This document shows positions 7,257 to 14,440 of a stretch of DNA of 19,971 nucleotides, piece after piece. Numbering within the stretch: the first letter of the stretch is position 1; each line of letters starts with the position of its first letter. A program made the translations under genes and the position numbers. The DNA is from an uncultured Gemmatimonadota bacterium. GTDB lineage: Bacteria; Gemmatimonadota; Gemmatimonadetes; Gemmatimonadales; GWC2-71-9. The notes under the pieces are model-generated. The model was not told the DNA's origin and searched no databases. It saw only the letters and a program-made list of their open reading frames with translations. The DNA lies in NCBI GenBank assembly GCA_937961295.1, contig CALGOK010000056.1, positions 1 through 19,971 of the forward strand, read 5' to 3'.

Positions 7257-9866
7257 GTGCTGGCCATGCCTTCCACTCGCCTGATCCTCGTCGCCACGGT
7301 GGTCCTTGTGGCGCCTTCCCTCGCCGGTCAAGGGCCGCGTGCGCCCCGGCAGGTGATTGCCGGGCAGGCCGCTTCCGGAACAATCACCCTCGATGGCCGC
7401 CTCGACGAGCCGGTGTGGCGCACGCTCGAGCCGGCGCGCGGCTTCATCCAGCGCGAGCCGAACGAGGGGTCGCCGGCCGCCGACGACACCGAGGTGCGCT
7501 TCCTCCTGGTCGGGGACGCGCTGGTGATCGGCGCGCGGATGCACTCCGGCACGCCGGACGCGATCCGTCCACTGGTGGGTCGCCGCGACAGCGGCATGCC
7601 GACCGAGGAGCTGTTCATCTCGCTGGACACCCGTCGCGACCGATCCACGGCCTACTCCTTCTCTATCACCCCCGGCGGTACCCGCGGTGACGCCTTTCAC
7701 CCGTCCGACAATCTCGGACATCAGGACGAGAGCTGGGACCCGGTGTGGCAGGTGCGGACCGCGATCGACGGGCAGGGATGGACAGCGGAGGTGCGAATCC
7801 CGCTCACCCAGCTGCGCTTCGACGCCGGGGACGACCAGTCGTGGGGCGTGAACCTGATCCGCACGGTGCCGACCCGCAACGAGACATCGTACTGGGTGCT
7901 GGTGGGCCGCAGCGAGAACGGCTGGTCGTCGCGGATGGGTGTGCTCGATGGCCTGGGGACGCTCCGCGCCCCGCGGCGACTGGAGCTGATCCCCTACGCG
8001 GCGTTCGAGGGGACACGGCTCGGCGCCGTCGATGCCGACAACCCGTTTGCCGAGCGCACGAGCGGTTCCTTTCGCGCGGGCGCCGACCTGAAGCTCGGCC
8101 TGGGTCCGTCGCTGACGCTCGACGCCACGATCAATCCCGATTTCGGCCAGGTCGAGGCGGACCCCGCGGTGGTGAACCTCTCGGCGTTCGAGACCTTCTT
8201 CGAGGAGCGGCGTCCGTTCTTCATCGAGGGCGGCAACCTCTTCGGCGGACGGAACACCTTCTACTCGCGGCGGATCGGGTCGGCGCCGGCCGGTTCGCCC
8301 GAGGCGCCCTACGCGGAGACGGTGGGGAACACGACGATCCTGGGCGCGACCAAGGTCACCGGTCGCCTGCCGTCGGGGCTGTACGTCGGCGCGCTCGCGG
8401 CGGTGACGGCCCGCGAGCGCGTGCGCACCTTCGATCCGGCGAGCGGGTTCGGCGAGGCGGTGATCGCTCCGGCAAGCGGCTACGGCATCGTCACCGCCCA
8501 GCAGGAGCTCGGTCGCGACCGATCGACGATCAAGGCGTCGTTCACCGCGGTGGAGCGCGATCTCGAGGACGGCAGTGCGCTGGGCGCATTGCTGGCGCGT
8601 CGGGCGTACACGGGCCTGCTCGACGGTCGCTGGCGCTGGGCAGGAGGCCGCTACGACATCAGCGCGTTCGTGGTGGCGAGTCGCATCGAGGGGTCGCCCG
8701 AGGCCATGCTTCGGCAGCAGCGCTCGTCGCGCCGCTACTACCAGCGCCCCGATGCCGACCATGTCGAGCTGGATCCCGCCCGGACCTCGCTGAGCGGCAT
8801 CACGGCCGGAATCAACCACAGCAAGATGGCCGGCAACTGGCTCTGGGACGTGGACTATTCCTACGCCTCACCTGGCGTCGAGCTGAACGACCTCGGCTTC
8901 CAGCGCAGCGCCGACTTCCACTTCATCGGCGGGAACATCCGGCATCGGCAGACGGAGCCAGGGCGGCTCTTCCACAACTGGACGCTGGGCATCGAGCAGT
9001 CGGGCGTGTGGAACACGGGCGGGATCCACACGTTCTCCGAGTCCGGGGTGTTCGGCGGGGTGACGTGGAAGAACTTCTGGAGCAGCGAGTTTGCGCTGGA
9101 GTACTCGCCGCGGGCACTGGATGACGGCGCCACCCGCGGCGGCCCGCTCACGCAGGACCCTGCGGAGTGGCGCCTCGCCCTCGAGGCGAAAACGCCCTCG
9201 AGCGAACCCACAAGGGGGGAGGCGTCGTTCAGGGGCGCGCGGGATGATCTCGAGGGGGGGGAGGCCGAGGTGGGGGTGGGGGTCCGGTTCCGCCCGGGCA
9301 CTCGCTGGCAGGTGTCGCTGCAGCCCTCGATCTCGCGCAGCGTCAACGCCCGGCAGTACGTCGCCACGCGTCCAGGCGGGTCACCGGCAACGTTCGGCGG
9401 TCGCTACCTGTTCGCGCGCATCGATCGCAGCGAGATTGCCGCGCGGATCCGCGCCTCGGTGGCGATCACGCCCGACCTCACGTTCGAAGGGTATGTCGAA
9501 CCGTTCGCGGCGAGCGGCCAGTACACCGACTTCGGCGAACTGGCGGCCGCGCGCACGCACGACCTGCGGCGCTACGGCACCGACGGCACCACCATCGTGC
9601 TCGCCGACGGGCGCTACACCGTGACGGACGGGCCCGACAGCTTCGGCTTCGGCAACCCGGACTTCAACATCCGGTCGTTCCGAAGCAACCTGGTGCTGCG
9701 GTGGGAGTGGCGCCCGGGGAGCACCGCCTACCTGGTGTGGCAGCAGGACCGCTTCGAGGCCCGCGATCCGGGGCGGCGGGTCGGACCTGGCGGCCTGTTC
9801 CAGGCGCTCGGCGCGACGGGCGACAACGTGGTCGCGCTCAAGATCAGCTACTGGCTGGCGCGGTAG
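7257..9866 (+). CDS. CBM9-like/DUF5916 outer-membrane protein
   Basis: This is a large cell-envelope protein of 869 residues. GTG 7257 is chosen because GGAGG lies 5 bases upstream and translation enters a signal peptide (MPSTRLILVATVVLVAPSLAG) at once; TTG 7215 and ATG 7266 are alternatives. Residues about 35-235 form a carbohydrate-binding family 9-type beta-sandwich (GTITLDGRLDEPVW, TEELFISLDTRRDR, WTAEVRIPLTQLRF). The rest is the DUF5916 region with its hallmark stretches DFGQVEADPAVVNLS (from residue 295) and FFEERRPFFIEG (about 313-324). It ends in many alternating strands and a final VVALKISYWLAR, as expected for an outer-membrane beta-barrel. The family is common in Gemmatimonadota, Acidobacteria and Bacteroidota, and its biochemical role is not established; glycan or peptide uptake is a guess. 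An 8-G run at 9254-9261 keeps the frame intact. Confidence 0.9.
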   Translation: MLAMPSTRLILVATVVLVAPSLAGQGPRAPRQVIAGQAASGTITLDGRLDEPVWRTLEPARGFIQREPNEGSPAADDTEVRFLLVGDALVIGARMHSGTPDAIRPLVGRRDSGMPTEELFISLDTRRDRSTAYSFSITPGGTRGDAFHPSDNLGHQDESWDPVWQVRTAIDGQGWTAEVRIPLTQLRFDAGDDQSWGVNLIRTVPTRNETSYWVLVGRSENGWSSRMGVLDGLGTLRAPRRLELIPYAAFEGTRLGAVDADNPFAERTSGSFRAGADLKLGLGPSLTLDATINPDFGQVEADPAVVNLSAFETFFEERRPFFIEGGNLFGGRNTFYSRRIGSAPAGSPEAPYAETVGNTTILGATKVTGRLPSGLYVGALAAVTARERVRTFDPASGFGEAVIAPASGYGIVTAQQELGRDRSTIKASFTAVERDLEDGSALGALLARRAYTGLLDGRWRWAGGRYDISAFVVASRIEGSPEAMLRQQRSSRRYYQRPDADHVELDPARTSLSGITAGINHSKMAGNWLWDVDYSYASPGVELNDLGFQRSADFHFIGGNIRHRQTEPGRLFHNWTLGIEQSGVWNTGGIHTFSESGVFGGVTWKNFWSSEFALEYSPRALDDGATRGGPLTQDPAEWRLALEAKTPSSEPTRGEASFRGARDDLEGGEAEVGVGVRFRPGTRWQVSLQPSISRSVNARQYVATRPGGSPATFGGRYLFARIDRSEIAARIRASVAITPDLTFEGYVEPFAASGQYTDFGELAAARTHDLRRYGTDGTTIVLADGRYTVTDGPDSFGFGNPDFNIRSFRSNLVLRWEWRPGSTAYLVWQQDRFEARDPGRRVGPGGLFQALGATGDNVVALKISYWLAR

Positions 9867-9870
9867 CCGC

Positions 9871-9967
9871 GCGACAGCGCGAAGGGCGAAGCGCGAAGGG
9901 CGAAGGGCAAGGGGCGAGGCGCGTCGTTCGGTTCTCGCCCCTCGCCCCTCGCCCTTCGCCTTGTCGC
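9871..9967. repeat. Purine/pyrimidine palindromic repeat, copy A
   Basis: This fills the gap between the DUF5916 stop and the cupin stop. Bases 9899-9923 pair with 9936-9960 (23 of 25) around a 12-base loop. The outer ends GCGACA (9871-9876) and TGTCGC (9962-9967) are also complementary. The left side is a run of ggcgaag/ggcgagg-like heptamers. The right arm (9935-9967) is nearly identical, on the other strand, to copy B beyond the cupin gene. It may double as a terminator for the two convergent genes. Confidence 0.85.
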
Positions 9968-9973
9968 ACTCCG

Positions 9974-10345
9974 CTAGCGCCGCCGTTGCTCCTCGACGGT
10001 GCGCCGCCGCGGATCCGCCACGCCGCCCGTCTGGTCGGTGGCCACCGGCTCGAACAGCGCCAGCCAGCATTCCTCCTCGGCGACGGGGCGGTGGCGCACC
10101 CCGCGCGGCACCACGCAGCACTCCCCTTCGCCGAGCGCCACCGCGCCGTCCTCGAATTCGATGCGCAGCGCGCCCTTGAGGACGAGGAACAGCTCGTCCT
10201 CCTGGTCATGCTGGTGCCACACGAACTCGCCGGCGGCCTTCACCACCTTCAGGTACTGCCCATTGAGCTCTGCCACCACGCGCGGCGACCAGTGGTCGGT
10301 GACCTCGCGGAGTTCGCTGTTGAGTGCAATCACGGGTGGAGGCAT
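9974..10345 (-). CDS. Small single-domain cupin protein
   Basis: This is a 123-residue cytoplasmic cupin with no signal peptide. Motif 1 is textbook: H44-Q-H46, then Glu51 and Gly58 in HQHDQEDELFLVLKG. Motif 2 is GECCVVPRGVRH with His85. The four metal ligands (three His, one Glu) are therefore all present. Small cupins of this type often act on or sense small molecules, and many are of unknown function, so no substrate is proposed. ATG 10345 is preceded by GGAG at a short spacing of 4 bases. The C-terminal tail (about residues 105-123) is rich in Arg and Gln and is not part of the fold. The gene is bracketed by two inverted copies of a palindromic repeat. It follows the exopolysaccharide operon on the same strand but the 102-base repeat-filled gap argues for separate expression. 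Confidence 0.87.
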   Translation of the reverse strand: MPPPVIALNSELREVTDHWSPRVVAELNGQYLKVVKAAGEFVWHQHDQEDELFLVLKGALRIEFEDGAVALGEGECCVVPRGVRHRPVAEEECWLALFEPVATDQTGGVADPRRRTVEEQRRR

Positions 10346-10364
10346 GGCACTCCAATTGGTCGGG

Positions 10365-10446
10365 GCGACAGGCGAAGGGCGACAGGCGAAGGGCGAGGGG
10401 CGAGGGGCGAAAGCCTGAGGGCCGGCGCCGCCCCTCGCCCGTCGCC
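10365..10446. repeat. Purine/pyrimidine palindromic repeat, copy B
   Basis: A 14-base unit (gcgacaggcgaagg) occurs twice in tandem at 10365-10392. Bases 10385-10402 pair with 10429-10446 (17 of 18) around a 26-base loop. Bases 10379-10410 match the reverse strand of copy A (9935-9967) with one single-base insertion as the only difference. The hairpin begins 1 base after the stop of the outer-membrane barrel gene and may serve as the exopolysaccharide operon terminator. Confidence 0.85.
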
Positions 10447-10447
10447 C

Positions 10448-11257
10448 CTAGCGCACCGGCGTGTCGCCGGGATCGTGTGTCAGCCAGATGGCCAGGGAGA
10501 AGGTGCGCTCGCGCACGGTGTTCTTGCCCGCGACGCCGGCATAGTAGCCGGCGAGGACGCCCACCGAGGGTGAGAGGCGCAGCATGGCGCTGCCACCCAC
10601 CTTGGTGGCGGAGTAGGCGATGCCGCCGCCTTCGGCGAATGCGGCGACGTTGAACGCCTGACCCATCAGCAGCACGCGTGATCCGGCGTCGACCCCGACC
10701 GTGAGGTCGTAGCGCAGCTCGTCGTTGCCGGCGCGGATGGTGCTGAGCCCCGCGCTGGCGCTCAGGAAGCCGCGCGTGCCCGCCAGGCCGAAACCATTGC
10801 CGTACAGCAGGCGCACTTCGGCATCGGGCTCCACCGGCCCGAGGGCGGGGCGCTTGTCGGTGTCGAACAGCAGCGGGAGGTCGATGCGCGGCTGGATCGA
10901 GAGCACCCCCGCCTTTCCCTGTGCGATCCGCTTCATCACGAAGAACCCGGTGGCACCGAAGCCGGTCGACTCGAAGGTCTCGTCGCCAACCGTCTGCTCG
11001 AGGTGGGCGAACCCCTGGCCCAGGCCGACGCTCAATCCCTCGGTGAGGCCGTAGACGAAGTACATCCCCCAGTCGAGCTTGTCGAGCTCATTGCGGGTCG
11101 CGCCCGGCACGCCGGAGAATCGGTCGGGGAACGAGCCGACATTGAATCCGTGCGACATGAACCAGCCCCCGGGCTTCACCGTCCACTGGGCGGCGAGATC
11201 TGGGATCGGGGATCCGAGACCGGAGAGCAGCAGCAGGCCGACCGTGAGCCGTCTCAT
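10448..11257 (-). CDS. Small outer-membrane beta-barrel protein, last gene of the exopolysaccharide operon
   Basis: This is a 269-residue predicted outer-membrane protein. ATG 11257 is chosen because it overlaps the upstream stop as ATGA (11254-11257) and has GGGAAGG just upstream; another in-frame ATG at 11269 lacks a ribosome site. The signal peptide is MRRLTVGLLLLSGLGSPIP, with cleavage probable near DLAAQ. The mature protein is rich in Gly and aromatic residues in alternating strands (YFVYGLTEGLSVGLGQGF, AGVLSIQPRIDLPLLF, VGVLAGYYAGVAG, TFSLAIWL). It resembles general barrel families of the MetA/transporter type rather than the large TPR-porin BcsC. Its place at the end of the operon suggests the polymer export channel or an outer-membrane accessory, but that is inference from context. 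Confidence 0.72.
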   Translation of the reverse strand: MRRLTVGLLLLSGLGSPIPDLAAQWTVKPGGWFMSHGFNVGSFPDRFSGVPGATRNELDKLDWGMYFVYGLTEGLSVGLGQGFAHLEQTVGDETFESTGFGATGFFVMKRIAQGKAGVLSIQPRIDLPLLFDTDKRPALGPVEPDAEVRLLYGNGFGLAGTRGFLSASAGLSTIRAGNDELRYDLTVGVDAGSRVLLMGQAFNVAAFAEGGGIAYSATKVGGSAMLRLSPSVGVLAGYYAGVAGKNTVRERTFSLAIWLTHDPGDTPVR

Positions 11258-12630
11258 CGTCCTTCCCATCTGGCGAGGGCATCGAAGCGCAGCGCGGGTG
11301 CGGGCGCATCGGCGTGCCGCCAGAGGGCGTAGCCCTGCCAGCGCCAGACCGGCACGAAGCCGACCGGTGGACGCAGGTCGGCGTCGAGCGTGAGCCCGTC
11401 ATCATCCGGCGTGGCGAGGACATACTGCACCGTGTTGAGCGGTTGCGCCCGCGCGATCTCGAAGCCGGTGTCGCGGGTGGTGAGGTATGGCTCCAGCGAC
11501 GGCGACCACTTGAGCAGCCGCTCGGCGTGCCGATCGTCCAGCAGGACGCTGCGCGCCGGGGCGTGCGCGAGCGCGTCCGCGACCGCGCGTGCCGCGTGGT
11601 CCGCGTCGTCGAGCCGCGGCAACGGGAACACCAGCCACGCGGCGATCGCCTGCACCACCGCGGCGAGGCCGATCAGGGCGCGGACGCCGTGGTCGAGCCG
11701 ACGCGGCAGCGCCACGATGGCGACCAGCGTCAGCAGCACCACCGCAAACGCGAGCGAGAAGTGCCACCCCATCCGGTTGGCGACCCAGAGCAGGCCCAGC
11801 GGCAGCAGCATGCCGGCGGAGGTGGCGCTGGGACGGAGCAGGGCCAGCAGCGCCACGAGCAGGTACGGCACCGTCCAGGTGATGATGGTCGCCAGCATCG
11901 GGGAATCGGGTTCCCACGGCGTGAACGGAAAGGCGACCCGGCCGATGAACACCCACGAGAGGTACGCCCAGGTGGCCGCCGCTGCGAAGCCGGGGAACAC
12001 CAGCAGCACCAGTTGCGAGGCGAACGGCGGGATCTGCAGTCGCGGGAAGACCAGCGGCAGCACCGCGCCCGCCACCAGGGCCACCGCGAGGCCGAGCGGC
12101 GAGGTGTAGAACGCCAGCCCCAGCCAGAGCCCGGTGCGCAGGCCGTGGATGGTCTGTCGCGTGGCCCACCATCGGCGATAGTGGCGCCAGCCGATGAACA
12201 GCGCCAGCAGGCCGACGGCCTCGTTGAAGTCGCTCGCCACGAGGTGCAGGCCGACCGGGGTCCACAGCGCCGCAGCGAGCAGCACCAGGGGCAGCACCGA
12301 GCGCCGGTTGGTGCACTCGTCGACCACCAGCCACGCCAGCGCGCCGAGCGCAGCCGTTCCGAGGAGCCAGGTCGCCGTGGTCGTGGCCCACGGCACCAGC
12401 AGCAGGAACGGCAGCGGCGGGTACTCGAACCCGAGCAGCTCGAGCCGGCCGCGCTCCACCGCGAAGCGGACGCGATGGAGGAACGCGCCGTGCGTGTCGC
12501 TCAGCCAGCCGTCGGACGCCAGCCCGGCCGCGGCCAGCGCCAGCGGCGCCGCCACCGCCACCGCCAGCAGCAGGCGCACCCACGCGCGAGCGTGGGGCTC
12601 AGCCGGTGGTGCCGTGGCGGGTGAGGCCAT
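11254..12630 (-). CDS. Multi-spanning membrane protein, GT-C glycosyltransferase-like (second of two)
   Basis: This is a 458-residue inner-membrane protein with about 9-10 hydrophobic segments and a soluble C-terminal tail (about 350-458). The first predicted periplasmic loop has Asp45 and His47 (LSDTHGAF) followed by LLGFEYPPLPFLLLVP. An acidic first loop is the usual catalytic site in GT-C enzymes that use lipid-linked sugars. The same layout is seen in the first GT-C-like gene of this operon (DAAAHLD, then LGTVWLPVPHLLYLP), suggesting distant paralogues. The start overlaps the end of the GT2 synthase gene by 32 bases and the stop overlaps the next gene as ATGA, so it is firmly inside the operon. 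It may modify the polymer, supply a lipid-linked sugar, or transfer another group. Without a clear family hit the enzyme role is tentative. Confidence 0.7.
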   Translation of the reverse strand: MASPATAPPAEPHARAWVRLLLAVAVAAPLALAAAGLASDGWLSDTHGAFLHRVRFAVERGRLELLGFEYPPLPFLLLVPWATTTATWLLGTAALGALAWLVVDECTNRRSVLPLVLLAAALWTPVGLHLVASDFNEAVGLLALFIGWRHYRRWWATRQTIHGLRTGLWLGLAFYTSPLGLAVALVAGAVLPLVFPRLQIPPFASQLVLLVFPGFAAAATWAYLSWVFIGRVAFPFTPWEPDSPMLATIITWTVPYLLVALLALLRPSATSAGMLLPLGLLWVANRMGWHFSLAFAVVLLTLVAIVALPRRLDHGVRALIGLAAVVQAIAAWLVFPLPRLDDADHAARAVADALAHAPARSVLLDDRHAERLLKWSPSLEPYLTTRDTGFEIARAQPLNTVQYVLATPDDDGLTLDADLRPPVGFVPVWRWQGYALWRHADAPAPALRFDALARWEGR

Positions 12631-14440
12631 GGACGGTCTTCTCCCAGTAGTAGGGCCTGGTGAACAGCTGGGCGAGCGCCTTGAACGACGCGGCGCTGTG
12701 CAGCAGCCAGTACGCGGGGTTGAGGAGCGCGAACGGCACCAGCACGTGCAGCCGCCGCTTGAACACCGCGAACATGTTCACGTAGATCGCGAGCGCGTTG
12801 CCGATCAGCAGGTTGAAGAGCGACACGTACAGGAGCCACGGCGGGAACAGCGGGGCCAGCGCGTGGGTGCGGGTGACCAGCCATGCGATCGTCAGGCCGA
12901 TCGCCACCGGCTGGAGGAGGAAGATCAGCGGGGTGCCCGCGATGAGCAGCACGAATCCCAGCGACTGCCGCAGTCCGGCGCGCCGGAGCAGGGCCACCGG
13001 GTCGCGCGAGAAGACCAGCGCCGTCTGCATGTAGCCCTTGATCCACCGCGACCGCTGCCGGATCCAGTTCGCGAGCTGCTTGTTGGCTTCCTCATAGGTG
13101 GTGCTGTTGATGATCCCGACCCGGTAGCCGTGCATCGCGGCGCGGATGCCGAGGTCGGCATCCTCGGTGACGTTGAACGGGTCCCAGCCGCCGAGCTCCC
13201 GGAGCACCGTCGTGCGGAAGTGGTTGCTGGTGCCGCCGAGCGGGATCGGCAGCCGCAGCCGGTCGAGGCCGGGGAGCAGGTAGTCGAACCAGAACGAGTA
13301 CTCGAGCGTGAACATCCGCGTCAGGAAGTTCTCGTTCCAGTTGTAGTAATTGAGCGCGGCCTGCACGCACGCGAGCCGCTGGGGCCCGTGCCGGAACGCG
13401 AGCACCGCCTTCTTGAGCTGGTCGGGCTCCGGGCGGTCCTCGGCGTCATAGATCACCAGGTACTCGCCCTGGGCGTAGAGCAGCCCGACGTTGCAGGCCT
13501 TGGGCTTGGTCTGCGGGTCGCCGGCCGGGACCACGAGGAAGCGGACGTTGGCGCCCGGCGCGGCCGCCTTGGCGGCGGCGAGCGTCTCGGGATCGTCCTC
13601 CTCGAAGAGGATGATGATGTCGACCTTGTCGCTCGGATAGTCGAGCGCGGCCAGCGACTGCAGCAGCCGACCGATGACACGCCCCTCCTTGTACACGGGC
13701 ACGAGGATGGTGTACACCGGCAGGGTGAGCGGGTCGAGCGCGCGCACCTCGGTTTCGGAGAAGCTGATCTGCGTCTCGGCGGCGGCGCCCTTGACGCCCA
13801 CGTAGGTGCGGAACACCACCACCGCGAGGAAGAACAGCGTCACCGGGATGTTGAGCAGCAGCAGCGTGGCGATCGGTGCGGCCCAGAGGCCGAGCAGCAG
13901 CGCGAGGCACGCCACCCCGAAGACCAGGTACTGCGGCAGCGTGAAGACCGTGAAGGCGCTCTCGGTCTGGTCGCGGAAGTAGAGGCCGTAGATGCTGGTG
14001 TCGACGACCTTGCGGCGGTGCGCCATGGCGATGGCGCGGTCGACGTCCCAGTCGGTGGTGACGCGGACGTCGGCCTGGCGCCCCGGGTAGACGATCGCGA
14101 GGATGTCCTCGAGCTCGGGACCCGGCTCTTCCGACGTGGCCACCAGCACCCGCTGGCCGTCGTCGCGGAGCGGCACGGCGCGGAGGCGGAGCGTCTGCTC
14201 GAGCGGGAAGCGCTGCGCCGCGCCCGGATCGACGCTGCCCGGGTCGACGGTGATGAACGGCCGCTGCCACCGGTCGGCCAGGGCGCGGCCCAGGTCGAGC
14301 CGTGAGACGAAGCCGAGCGTGAGCAGGAGCCGGCCGAGGCGATCGCCGTTGCGGTGCTGCTGGAAGAGGGCGGTGTCGAGCTGCGCGGGGGTCAGCAACC
14401 CCCGCGACAGCAGCAGCTCACCCAGCCGGGTCGAGTTCAC
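12599..14440 (-). CDS. Processive family 2 glycosyltransferase with N-terminal MshEN (cyclic-di-GMP-binding) domain
   Basis: This is a 613-residue inner-membrane polysaccharide synthase. Residues 1-57 hold two copies of the MshEN motif exactly 29 residues apart: R5-L-G7, L10, G14, L21, A24-L25 and R34-L-G36, L39, G43, L50, A53-L54. In MshE-type proteins this pair binds cyclic di-GMP. Two membrane segments (about 170-211) precede the GT2 domain. It has VPVYKE (248-252), acidic EEDD (280-283), DAED (332-335), TED (425-427) and QRSRW (462-466): the D, DxD, TED, QxxRW set of processive synthases such as BcsA, XagB and NfrB. More membrane segments follow (about 488-590). GTG 14440 overlaps the upstream BcsB-like gene by 23 bases. 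It presumably extends and exports a beta-linked polymer from a nucleotide sugar, switched by cyclic di-GMP. The sugar is unknown. Confidence 0.9.
   Translation of the reverse strand: MNSTRLGELLLSRGLLTPAQLDTALFQQHRNGDRLGRLLLTLGFVSRLDLGRALADRWQRPFITVDPGSVDPGAAQRFPLEQTLRLRAVPLRDDGQRVLVATSEEPGPELEDILAIVYPGRQADVRVTTDWDVDRAIAMAHRRKVVDTSIYGLYFRDQTESAFTVFTLPQYLVFGVACLALLLGLWAAPIATLLLLNIPVTLFFLAVVVFRTYVGVKGAAAETQISFSETEVRALDPLTLPVYTILVPVYKEGRVIGRLLQSLAALDYPSDKVDIIILFEEDDPETLAAAKAAAPGANVRFLVVPAGDPQTKPKACNVGLLYAQGEYLVIYDAEDRPEPDQLKKAVLAFRHGPQRLACVQAALNYYNWNENFLTRMFTLEYSFWFDYLLPGLDRLRLPIPLGGTSNHFRTTVLRELGGWDPFNVTEDADLGIRAAMHGYRVGIINSTTYEEANKQLANWIRQRSRWIKGYMQTALVFSRDPVALLRRAGLRQSLGFVLLIAGTPLIFLLQPVAIGLTIAWLVTRTHALAPLFPPWLLYVSLFNLLIGNALAIYVNMFAVFKRRLHVLVPFALLNPAYWLLHSAASFKALAQLFTRPYYWEKTVHGLTRHGTTG

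Noticed and set aside
7179..8819. 546-codon open frame on the - strand opposite the DUF5916 gene
   Set aside because: It has shadow composition and is antisense to a well-supported gene. It would also cover the regulatory dyad.
9203..9290. G-rich stretch in the DUF5916 gene as a G-quadruplex or frameshift site
   Set aside because: The loop between the first long G run and the next is about 10 bases, too long for a standard quadruplex, and the reading frame continues intact with family-like sequence on both sides.
12194..14305. 703-codon open frame on the + strand across the synthase gene
   Set aside because: It is rich in Glu, Arg, Val and His in the way of mirrored codons, and antisense to GT2 catalytic motifs that are intact.
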